Of a stretch of 9,792 nt of DNA, positions 1-5,798 are shown one piece after another (position 1 is the stretch's first letter; the number at the start of each line of letters is the position of its first letter). Made by a program: the position numbers and the translations under genes. Below the pieces are notes generated by a model. That model did no database searches, was not told the DNA's origin, and worked only from the letters and a program-made list of their open reading frames with translations. The DNA is from JALOAP01 sp964632355 (GTDB lineage Bacteria > Chloroflexota > Dehalococcoidia > Tepidiformales > Tepidiformaceae): contig CAZWBW010000104.1 of the NCBI GenBank assembly GCA_964632355.1, forward strand, positions 1-9,792. Reading direction: 5' to 3'.

Positions 1-758
1 ACCGGCCCGTATTCGACGACCCGGCCGGCGTACATCACAGCAACCGTCTGTGCGAACCGCGCGACGAGCCCCAGGTCGTGCGTCACGAAGATGACGGACG
101 TCCCGGCTTTCTCCGCCAGTTCTTTCAGCAGTGCGATGATCTGCGCCTGGATCGTCACGTCGAGTGCTGTGGTCGGTTCGTCCGCCAGGATGATGTCGGG
201 CCTGCACGACAGGGCCAGTGCGATGAGCACCCGCTGCCGCATGCCGCCGCTCATCTCGTGTGGGTAGGCGTCAACCCGGAGTTCCGGCGCCGGAATGCCG
301 ACCTGCCCGAGCAGTTCGATGGCCCGCGCTCGTGCCTCCTGCTTCGAAAGCTTCAGGTGGCGCATCATCGGCGCCATCAGCTGGTCCGAGACGCGAATCA
401 CCGGGTTCAGCGACGTCATCGGGTCCTGGAACACCATCGAGATTCGGCGGCCCCGGATGTGATTCAGCTCACGGTCGCTGAGTCGAAGCACGTCCCTCCC
501 ATCGAGTAGCACTTCGCCGCCGGTGATTCGCCCCGGGTGGGCGACGAGCTTGATGAGCGACATCGTCATCACGCTCTTCCCCGAACCGCTCTCGCCCACG
601 ATGGCGAGCCGCTCGCCACGGCGAAGCTGGAAGGAGACGTTGTTCACCGCGCGGACGATTCCGCGGCGCGTGAAGAACCTGACTTCCAGGTCCCGGACGT
701 CGAGGAGGATGTCGGTTGCCGCTCCCGTTTCCGGCCGTTCAAGCACAGCGTGGCTCAT
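1..758 (-). CDS. Peptide/nickel-type ABC transporter ATP-binding protein (DppD/OppD-like), 3' end cut by window edge
   Basis: This is the ATPase that powers a peptide-type ABC importer at the inner face of the membrane. The reading frame is open for 252 codons and then leaves the window. The minus-strand translation begins MSHAVLERPETG. It shows Walker A GESGSGKS at about residues 55-62, a Q-loop (VFQDPMTSLNP), the signature MSGGMRQR, Walker B IILADEPTTALD, and the switch histidine in VTHDLG at about residue 226. VFQDPMTSLNP and DEPTTALD are typical of the OppD/DppD subfamily. The family is usually around 320-340 residues, so the C-terminal substrate-class extension is missing only because of the window edge. 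The ATG at 758 lies 3 nt past the stop of the upstream permease, behind a weak G-rich Shine-Dalgarno, which implies coupled translation. A second ATPase (OppF/DppF type) may follow outside the window. The substrate is not visible. Confidence 0.93.
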   Translation of the reverse strand, partial: MSHAVLERPETGAATDILLDVRDLEVRFFTRRGIVRAVNNVSFQLRRGERLAIVGESGSGKSVMTMSLIKLVAHPGRITGGEVLLDGRDVLRLSDRELNHIRGRRISMVFQDPMTSLNPVIRVSDQLMAPMMRHLKLSKQEARARAIELLGQVGIPAPELRVDAYPHEMSGGMRQRVLIALALSCRPDIILADEPTTALDVTIQAQIIALLKELAEKAGTSVIFVTHDLGLVARFAQTVAVMYAGRVVEYGP

Positions 759-761
759 GGT

Positions 762-1646
762 TTACGCCCCCAATCGCGGATCGAGTTCCTGGCGAATGCC
801 GTCGGAGATGAGGTGCAGGCTGACGGCCACGAGCGCGAGCATCAGCCCGGGGAACGTCGATATCCACCACGCCGTCTGCAGGTACGGCCGGCCTTCGCTG
901 ATGATGTTGCCCCACGACGGATCGGGCGGAAGGATGCCGAGGCTCAGGAAGCTCAAGCTGGCTTCCGTGATGATCGCGTTCGCCGCGTAGATGCTCGCGA
1001 CCACGATCATCGGCGCGATGGTGTTCGGCAGGATGTGCCGGGCGAGGATGAACCACGTCGGAGCGTGCGCCATACGGGCCGCATCGATGTACGGCCGGGA
1101 CTTCAGGCCCAGTGCGAGTGCCCGCTGGAGTCGAATCGCCCGCGGCGCATCGGCGACTGCGATGGCGAGAACGATCTGCGTGAACCCGTTCCCGTACACG
1201 GCGACGATACACAGCACCAGGAGGAGCGACGGGAACGAGAGCATGATGTCGACCAGCGTCATGACGACCCAGTCGACCACCTTGCCCATGAACCCGGCCA
1301 CGATGCCGAGGACGATGCCCATCGCCAGTGCTAGGCCGGCCGCGCTCGCGCCGATGAGCAGCGAGATCCTCGCGCCGCCGAGGCAGCGGCTCAGGATGTC
1401 GCGGCCGAGTTTGTCGGTGCCGAAGGGATGCTCGAGCGAAGGGCCGAGCATACTCGCCGCCGGGTTCGCTTCGTTCGGGTGCTGGAGCGGCAGGTACGGC
1501 GCCGCAATCGCGAGGGCCACGATCGGGAGCAGCACCCCGAACCCCACGAGGCTCCGCCGGTTCTGCTTCAGCAGCCAACGAAAGGGCTTCGCCAGCCCGG
1601 CGGCCGGCATCGTGCGTGTCGGGTTGGCGGCTGCAACTGATTCCAT
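762..1646 (-). CDS. Peptide-type ABC transporter permease (DppC/OppC-like)
   Basis: This is one of the two membrane subunits that form the translocation pore of a peptide-type importer (294 residues, normal for the family). The N-terminal helix at about residues 32-50 is followed by the family motif HPFGTDKLGRDILSR (73-87). Further membrane segments follow at about 93-118, 124-150, 153-175, 210-230 and 262-285. The cytoplasmic EAA loop that docks on the ATPase is PYIDAARMAHAPTWF...RHILPN (185-208). The stretch SLSFLSLGILPPDPSWG (230-246) is strongly diagnostic of OppC/DppC. In the EAA loop the usual Gly is replaced by His194. The ATG at 1646 is preceded by AGGAG with about 8 nt spacing, supporting this start. 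The gene lies 31 nt after the other permease and 3 nt before the ATPase. The peptide, nickel or other substrate cannot be told from the sequence. Confidence 0.95.
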   Translation of the reverse strand: MESVAAANPTRTMPAAGLAKPFRWLLKQNRRSLVGFGVLLPIVALAIAAPYLPLQHPNEANPAASMLGPSLEHPFGTDKLGRDILSRCLGGARISLLIGASAAGLALAMGIVLGIVAGFMGKVVDWVVMTLVDIMLSFPSLLLVLCIVAVYGNGFTQIVLAIAVADAPRAIRLQRALALGLKSRPYIDAARMAHAPTWFILARHILPNTIAPMIVVASIYAANAIITEASLSFLSLGILPPDPSWGNIISEGRPYLQTAWWISTFPGLMLALVAVSLHLISDGIRQELDPRLGA

Positions 1647-1677
1647 GAGAGGTACTCCTGCAGTTCGGCGCAGAGCG

Positions 1678-2625
1678 CTAGAGCTTCACCCGCGGGTCCA
1701 GCCGCGTGTAGGCGATGTCTGTGGCGAGGTTGATGAGAATGAAGATGGTCGCGTAGACCAGGACCACGGCCTGGATCGACGTGTAGTCGCGGCCAAGGAT
1801 GCTGTTGATGATCAGCGTGCCCATACCGGGCAGCGCGAAGATGGACTCCACGATCACGGTCCCGCCGAGCAGCCGTCCGAGGCTCAGGCCCGCGACCGTC
1901 ACCACCGGTAACGCCGCGTTCCGAAGCGCGTGCCGGAACAACACCACCACCTCCGGTGTCCCCATGGCTCGCGCCGTGCGGACATAGTCGTCGGCGAGGA
2001 CTTCCAGCACGCTCGTGCGGGCCACCCGGGCGATGACCCCCACCTGCGTCAGCGTGAGGACCATCGTCGGCAACGCGAAACGCTTCGCGAGACCGATCGG
2101 GTCACCCCATTCGACCGGGCCGGTAGCCGGAAGCCACCCGAGTTGCAGTGTGAAGAACAGCATCAGGACGAGGGCCAACCAGAAGGCAGGGATGGTGTCC
2201 ACCAGCAGGGCGAACCCCGTGACCGCCTGGTCCGCCGCGTTCTTGCCTTTGCTCGTGAAGTACGCCGCGAACGTGCCCAGCGGAACCCCGATGAGGAAGC
2301 CGAGGAACACGGTCAGCCCGCCCAGGAACAGCGTCGTGGGCAGCGCATTCCACATCAGTTCTGTGACCGGGACCTTGTTGATGATCGACCGGCCGAAGTC
2401 CAGCCGGAATGCGTCGCCCAGGAAGGTGAGGTACTGCGTGAGGAGCGGCTCGTTGAGCCCGAGCTCCTCTCGCAGCGCCGCGACGGATTCCTGGCTGGCT
2501 CCTTCGCCCAGCATGTACGCAGCAGGGTCGCCGGGGAGCGCACGGATCATGAAGAACACGAGCGTCGCTACCCCGAGCGCAACAGGGATTACCTGGAGTC
2601 CTCGTCGTGCAACGTACGCCAGCAT
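1678..2625 (-). CDS. Peptide-type ABC transporter permease (DppB/OppB-like)
   Basis: This is the partner permease of the importer (315 residues, typical length). The first helix (about residues 9-29) runs into the family motif FFMIRALPGDPAAYMLG (24-40). The periplasmic segment contains ELGLNEPLLTQY (54-65) and FRLDFGRS (73-80). Core helices lie at about 97-122, 134-160, 184-205, 238-262 and 285-305. The EAA loop is DDYVRTARAMGTP...FRHALRNAALPV (212-241), with its glycine intact. It is followed by SLGRLLGGTVIVESIFALPGMG (248-269), a hallmark of DppB/OppB. A strong Shine-Dalgarno, AAGGAGG at 2633-2639, sits 7 nt before the ATG and fixes the start. The gene follows the binding-protein gene after 27 nt and precedes the C-type permease, the classic order of dpp/opp operons. 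Confidence 0.96.
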   Translation of the reverse strand: MLAYVARRGLQVIPVALGVATLVFFMIRALPGDPAAYMLGEGASQESVAALREELGLNEPLLTQYLTFLGDAFRLDFGRSIINKVPVTELMWNALPTTLFLGGLTVFLGFLIGVPLGTFAAYFTSKGKNAADQAVTGFALLVDTIPAFWLALVLMLFFTLQLGWLPATGPVEWGDPIGLAKRFALPTMVLTLTQVGVIARVARTSVLEVLADDYVRTARAMGTPEVVVLFRHALRNAALPVVTVAGLSLGRLLGGTVIVESIFALPGMGTLIINSILGRDYTSIQAVVLVYATIFILINLATDIAYTRLDPRVKL

Positions 2626-2652
2626 CAGCGGGCCTCCTTGAGTGGTGGTGCC

Positions 2653-4257
2653 CTAGGCCTTCACCCGGGCGAGGTCGTACCAGTTGCCCTGGGGCATGTT
2701 GTTCACCACCAGCCCCTTCACGTCCGAACGCGCCGCCCACCACTCGTTCGAAGCGCCGGTCACGACATAGGGCAGGTCCTCCATCACCTTTCGCTGCACG
2801 AAGTGGTACAGCTCGAGCCGCTTCTGTTCGTCGAGCTCGCTCCGTGCCCGTGTCAATGCGTCGGTCACTTCGGGGTTGTCGTACCGCGACCCGTTGAACC
2901 CCTTCGGTGGGAAGTTGTCCGGGTGGAGGTAGCTGAACAGGATGTAGTTGATGTTCCCCGCCGGGTTGCCCCGGTTTGCGGTTTCGAAGTCGCCGGAGAG
3001 CCGCCGTGCGTTGAACTGCGCACGGTCAACGATTTCGAACTCCAGCTTGATGCCGACCTCCGCCAGGTTTGCCTGCTGGAGCAGCAGAACCTCGGTCGGC
3101 TGTGTCTGCTGCAGCGACTTGATGGTGATGTCGCCCACGCCGGCGGCATCCAGCAGCTGACGCGCCTTCTTCGGGTCGTACTCGTACTTCGGGACGTCCG
3201 CGGTGTACTCCGGCATCCACTTCGGCACGATGTTTCCGTGCACCTCGGAGATTCGCGGCGCCGTCGCTGCGATGTTGCTCTCCCAGTCGACCGCGTGCTG
3301 GAACGCCTGCCGAATCCGCGGATCCCGGAGGTGCGGCAGCTGTGTATTGAACGCTGTGAGCATGATGGTCGACTGGCTCGAAGCCGACGTGTAGATGTTC
3401 TTGTCGCCGTCGAGCGTGTCGAGGGCGGCCTCGGAGCGGATGGCCTGGAAGACGTCGATCTCGTTGTTCTTCAAGGCGATCGCTGCCGTGTTCGGGTCCG
3501 CGATCGTCCGCATTTGGATTTCGGAGATCTTTGCCGGGCCCGCGAAGTATTCGTCGAAGCGGCGAAGCACGAAGCTCTCGCCCGGCTTCACGTCCGTGAG
3601 GATGAACGGTCCTGTCCCCACCGGGTTGAACCAGTGGTTGTCGCCGAGCTCCTCGACCGCGCGGCGGTTGAGGACCGAACCCTGGTGGTAGTTCGCGACC
3701 TGGTGCGGAAATGCTGGGTCGGGCGCCTTCAGCTTCACCTCGAGCGTTGTGTCGTCGATAGCCGTGAACGACTGCACGAGGCCGAACTCTGGCGCATACG
3801 TCCCGCCCCCTTCGATGACCCGGTTGTACGACCAGGTGAAGTCCTCGGCGGTGAGGATGCCGTAGCCTTTCTGCCACGGCACGTTCGGGCGGATCTTGAA
3901 GATGTACGTCAGCTCATCCGGCTGTTCCCAGCTCTCGGCGAGGTCGGGCTGGAGTTCCGTCTTGGTGTCGTAACGCGTCAGCCCGTTGTAGATCGCGATG
4001 ATCACGTTCTCCTGCTCGATGCCGAAGATGGTGGCGGGGTCCATCGGCAGGAGTTGGAGGTAGAACCGAACCCGCAGCACCTGGTCGTCCGCGAGTTCGA
4101 TGGCCTCGTCCCCCGGCGTGGCGCCGGGAGAGTTCCCGGTGCTGCCTCCGGGCGTGGCGCCTTCGTCATCGTCGTCGGAACCGCAGCCGACGAGCGCGAG
4201 CGCGCCTGCGCCCGCGGCACCGGTGCCCGCGTACTTCAAGAATTCGCGTCGTCGCAT
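2653..4257 (-). CDS. Peptide-type ABC transporter solute-binding lipoprotein (SBP family 5), Tat/lipobox signal
   Basis: This is the extracytoplasmic receptor of the importer (534 residues, normal for solute-binding family 5). It starts MRRREFLKYAGTG, a twin-arginine motif (RREFLK), followed by a hydrophobic stretch and the lipobox LVGC with Cys25. It is therefore probably exported folded by Tat and lipid-anchored. Residues 26-50 form an Asp/Gly/Pro-rich linker with GATPG repeated twice. The mature domain shows family features: ILTAEDFTWSYNRVIEG, VGTGPFILTDVKPGESFVLRRFDEYF, an ALKNNEIDVFQAI segment, RDPRIRQAFQHAVDW and KYEYDPKKARQLLDAAG. AGAGGA at 4267-4272 lies 9 nt before the ATG, and the Tat motif right at the N terminus confirms the start. 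It is the first gene of the ABC operon. Family-5 proteins bind peptides, nickel, heme, opines or sugars, and the ligand cannot be read from the sequence. The preference for Tat suggests a cofactor-binding or fast-folding receptor but does not prove it. Confidence 0.95.
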   Translation of the reverse strand: MRRREFLKYAGTGAAGAGALALVGCGSDDDDEGATPGGSTGNSPGATPGDEAIELADDQVLRVRFYLQLLPMDPATIFGIEQENVIIAIYNGLTRYDTKTELQPDLAESWEQPDELTYIFKIRPNVPWQKGYGILTAEDFTWSYNRVIEGGGTYAPEFGLVQSFTAIDDTTLEVKLKAPDPAFPHQVANYHQGSVLNRRAVEELGDNHWFNPVGTGPFILTDVKPGESFVLRRFDEYFAGPAKISEIQMRTIADPNTAAIALKNNEIDVFQAIRSEAALDTLDGDKNIYTSASSQSTIMLTAFNTQLPHLRDPRIRQAFQHAVDWESNIAATAPRISEVHGNIVPKWMPEYTADVPKYEYDPKKARQLLDAAGVGDITIKSLQQTQPTEVLLLQQANLAEVGIKLEFEIVDRAQFNARRLSGDFETANRGNPAGNINYILFSYLHPDNFPPKGFNGSRYDNPEVTDALTRARSELDEQKRLELYHFVQRKVMEDLPYVVTGASNEWWAARSDVKGLVVNNMPQGNWYDLARVKA

Positions 4258-4565
4258 GAGTCGATGTCCTCTGGATGGTGGGTGTGGTGCGTCGGAGCAC
4301 GGTCCCCGGCCGCCTGGGCCGGGCGCCGCGCCGATGCGACGAAGACCGTGCCTTGGTGGGCGGTTACGCTGCGCGTCCAGTACGGCGCCACTCAGGGCGG
4401 ACGCGGTGTACGACGGCGTGCCATCGGCGGCGGTTGCGTCGGAAACAAGCCCAGGTGTTCACGCTGGCTCCTCGTCCTGCAGTGGTGTGCCGCGTCGTGC
4501 GGCGTAACCAGAAGATCCGCGAAGGAGGTTTCTCGACCGTGTCGCGGTGATTGCCGGTCGATTAC

Positions 4566-4576
4566 GTGACTGTCAC
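4566..4576. promoter_or_regulatory. Candidate operator: GTGAC-T-GTCAC inverted repeat
   Basis: A perfect 5+1+5 inverted repeat lies about 310 nt upstream of the binding-protein ATG, in the non-coding region. Short palindromes like this are typical transcription-factor half-site pairs, but one of this size is also expected by chance in several kilobases. It is therefore only a candidate for control of the ABC operon. Confidence 0.25.
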
Positions 4577-4602
4577 AGCCGCCAACGCCGCCTTCGGTGC
4601 AA

Positions 4603-4638
4603 CCCCACCCTCACGAGGCCGTTCACGCGTGGGTGGGG
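4603..4638. other. Perfect 8-bp stem-loop, no U-tract
   Basis: CCCCACCC (4603-4610) pairs perfectly with GGGTGGGG (4631-4638) around a 20-nt loop. It lies downstream of the unknown-protein gene on the minus strand. No T-run follows on either strand, so it is not a classical intrinsic terminator. It could be an RNA-stabilising 3' structure or a Rho-related pause structure. Confidence 0.35.
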
Positions 4639-4690
4639 CCAACCCCGGACCGGGAGTGCCCCGAACAGACCCGGCCCAGGCGCAACCGAA

Positions 4691-4718
4691 ACCCTCGCCC
4701 GGTACGCCGAGCGAGGGT
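4691..4718 (-). terminator. Possible terminator of the amtB-glnK-unknown unit
   Basis: ACCCTCGC (4691-4698) and GCGAGGGT (4711-4718) form a perfect 8-bp stem with a 12-nt loop. It starts 37 nt beyond the stop codon of the unknown gene on the minus strand. The bases that follow in that direction read TTCGGTT, which is only partly T-rich, so termination strength is uncertain. Position and stem support a terminator, while the weak T-tract argues against high efficiency. Confidence 0.42.
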
Positions 4719-4755
4719 CCATGGTGGTCACGATGGTGGCTGCGCTGACCCGTGC

Positions 4756-5289
4756 CTAGCGGCGAGCTGCTGCCCCGCCACTTGCCGAGTCACGGTGCGA
4801 ACAGATCTCAGTTCGCCGGGCGCTCGGCGGTGGTGGCTTGCAGGCGTCGAACCGCGCTCGTTCGAAGGCCGCCAGTAGCGAAAGCAGCAGGTCCTCGACC
4901 CGGCCCGGTGTCCACTGCCCGGCACCACGTGCCTGGCCTGCAGCGGTCACCGCGTCGGGAGTGGTTAGCCGCACGGCCAGGTCCCAATGCTGCCCGCTTT
5001 CGTCGCGCGGCTGGAGTTCGAAGCTCACGCGGTAGGCGTCTTCCAATGTCGCGGTGAACGAGAGCCGCCGGGCGGCGAGGTCCGGCGGAGGCGTAAGTTC
5101 GATGGCGAGCGAGTTTCCGTATACCTGCCGGATGGCCTCGATCGAACGCTCCGTCCACTCGTGCAGCACCTGCAGGAGCTCGAACCTCGACGCGAGGTCC
5201 CGCTGGTTGCTGAGGTGTTTCATACGGCGCCGTGTGCGCCAGGTGTCGCGCAGCGCTTGAACCCGTGCCGGGAAGGAATCCCCAATCAT
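4756..5289 (-). CDS. Uncharacterised 177-residue protein downstream of glnK
   Basis: I do not recognise this family. The start chosen is the ATG at 5289 (MIGDSFPARVQALRDTWRTR), because AAGGGAG lies 8 nt upstream. The open frame extends back to 5388, but that extension reads GC-rich non-coding sequence over a hairpin. The N-terminal 60 residues look helical and basic (RTRRRMKHL...) followed by LLQVLHEWTERSIEAIRQVYG. The middle (about 70-120) looks like beta strands with alternating pattern (RRLSFTATLEDAYRVSFELQP, HWDLAVRLTTPD). Residues about 130-150 form another helix (GRVEDLLLSLLAAFERARFDACK), and the tail is low-complexity Pro/Ser/Arg. No signal peptide or membrane helix is visible, so it is probably cytoplasmic. 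It lies 107 nt after glnK on the same strand and could be co-transcribed. A link to nitrogen control is inference from position only. Confidence 0.7.
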   Translation of the reverse strand: MIGDSFPARVQALRDTWRTRRRMKHLSNQRDLASRFELLQVLHEWTERSIEAIRQVYGNSLAIELTPPPDLAARRLSFTATLEDAYRVSFELQPRDESGQHWDLAVRLTTPDAVTAAGQARGAGQWTPGRVEDLLLSLLAAFERARFDACKPPPPSARRTEICSHRDSASGGAAARR

Positions 5290-5360
5290 CGCGTGCGCTC
5301 CCTTCGCCCCGGTCGGCTGCGCGCGAAACAGTGGTATGCACATTCGCACCGGAGCACCGA

Positions 5361-5388
5361 AGTGGGCGGAGCCCACTGCCCCGCCCAC
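5361..5388 (-). other. Mutually exclusive hairpins just after glnK
   Basis: Eight nucleotides past the glnK stop, two perfect stems compete for the same bases. AGTGGGC (5361-5367) pairs with GCCCACT (5371-5377), giving a 7-bp stem with a 3-nt loop. GTGGGCGG (5362-5369) pairs with CCGCCCAC (5381-5388), giving an 8-bp stem with an 11-nt loop. They may act as a glnK 3' end, as a processing structure, or as leader control for the unknown gene. No U-tract follows. Confidence 0.4.
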
Positions 5389-5396
5389 CCGCGTCG

Positions 5397-5735
5397 TCAG
5401 ATCGCCGCGCTTCCGCGTTCCCGCGTGCGGACGCGGATCACGTCAAGCACGTCGGAGACGAAAATCTTGCCGTCACCGACCTCGCCGGTGGCCGCGTTCT
5501 CGCAGATCAGGTCCACCACCTTGTCCACATGCTCGTCGTCGACCACGAGCAGGATCCACACCTTGGACAGGTACTCGACTTTGTACTGGCGGCCGCGCCA
5601 CTGCTCGGTGATCCCGCGCTGTTTGCCGTGGCCCTTCACTTCCGAAACGGTGATCCCGCCGTACCCCAGTTCCTCCAGCGCCTCGCGCACGAACGGGAGC
5701 CGCTGCGGCCGGATGATTGCATCGATCCTTTTCAT
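5397..5735 (-). CDS. glnK: Nitrogen regulatory protein P-II (GlnK/GlnB family)
   Basis: This is a trimeric signal protein of 112 residues, the canonical length, that senses ATP/ADP and 2-oxoglutarate and plugs or releases the ammonium channel. Conserved features are the MKRIDAIIRP N terminus, T-loop Gly37 and Gln39, Tyr51, the B-loop TGEVGDGKIFV (83-93) and the C-loop arginines Arg101 and Arg103. Lys58 is in place for 2-oxoglutarate binding. The T-loop reads HGKQRGITEQWRGRQYKVEY (36-55). Tyr51, the uridylylation site in proteobacteria, is present, but position 46 is Trp rather than Tyr and 49-50 are Arg-Gln. The ATG at 5735 has AGGA 8 nt upstream. The location 63 nt behind amtB supports the GlnK role (channel gating) over GlnB, but sequence alone does not separate the two. 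Confidence 0.96.
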   Translation of the reverse strand: MKRIDAIIRPQRLPFVREALEELGYGGITVSEVKGHGKQRGITEQWRGRQYKVEYLSKVWILLVVDDEHVDKVVDLICENAATGEVGDGKIFVSDVLDVIRVRTRERGSAAI

Positions 5736-5757
5736 TGCTGCTGTCCTGTCATCCTGC

Positions 5758-5785
5758 GCCGGGAGTGGAGTGGCCCACTCCCGGC
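5758..5785 (-). other. 11-bp perfect hairpin between amtB and glnK
   Basis: GCCGGGAGTGG (5758-5768) and CCACTCCCGGC (5775-5785) pair perfectly around a 6-nt loop. The hairpin starts 13 nt beyond the amtB stop and ends just before the glnK Shine-Dalgarno region. It lacks a U-tract, so it is more likely an RNA-stability, processing or partial-attenuation element than a full terminator. It could set different levels of the channel and the P-II protein from one transcript. Confidence 0.6.
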
Positions 5786-5798
5786 AGTTGCGAAGTCC

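Larger units (their letters stand above)
4258..4755. other. Non-coding region upstream of the ABC operon
   Basis: No convincing gene lies in these roughly 500 bases. The region separates the stop of the unknown protein (4756) from the ATG of the binding protein (4257), both on the minus strand. It should therefore hold the 3' end of the glnK unit and the promoter and leader of the ABC operon. It contains two perfect 8-bp hairpins (4603-4638 and 4691-4718) and an 11-bp inverted repeat (4566-4576). I could not identify a convincing sigma70-type -35/-10 pair on the minus strand. Short plus-strand open frames here are Arg/Pro-rich and resemble GC-rich noise. Confidence 0.6.

Noticed and set aside
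4112..4161. Short hairpin CCCGGCG-TGG-CGCCGGG and repeated GGCGTGGCGCC
   Set aside because: These lie inside the binding-protein gene and encode the duplicated GATPG linker after the lipobox. Protein repetition explains them.
1930..4569. Long plus-strand open frame (879 codons) opposite the ABC operon
   Set aside because: It is Arg/His/Val-rich with no domain pattern and lies antisense to clear binding-protein and permease genes. It is a GC-rich shadow frame.
4547..4759. Plus-strand 70-codon frame with an AAGGAGG about 18 nt upstream of its GTG
   Set aside because: The Shine-Dalgarno spacing is too long, a nearer GTG meets a stop after three codons, and the peptide is Arg/Pro-rich with no family pattern.
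5290..5388. N-terminal extension of the unknown protein to the upstream ATG at 5388
   Set aside because: The extension covers the post-glnK hairpins and lacks a ribosome site, while the ATG at 5289 has AAGGGAG at proper spacing.
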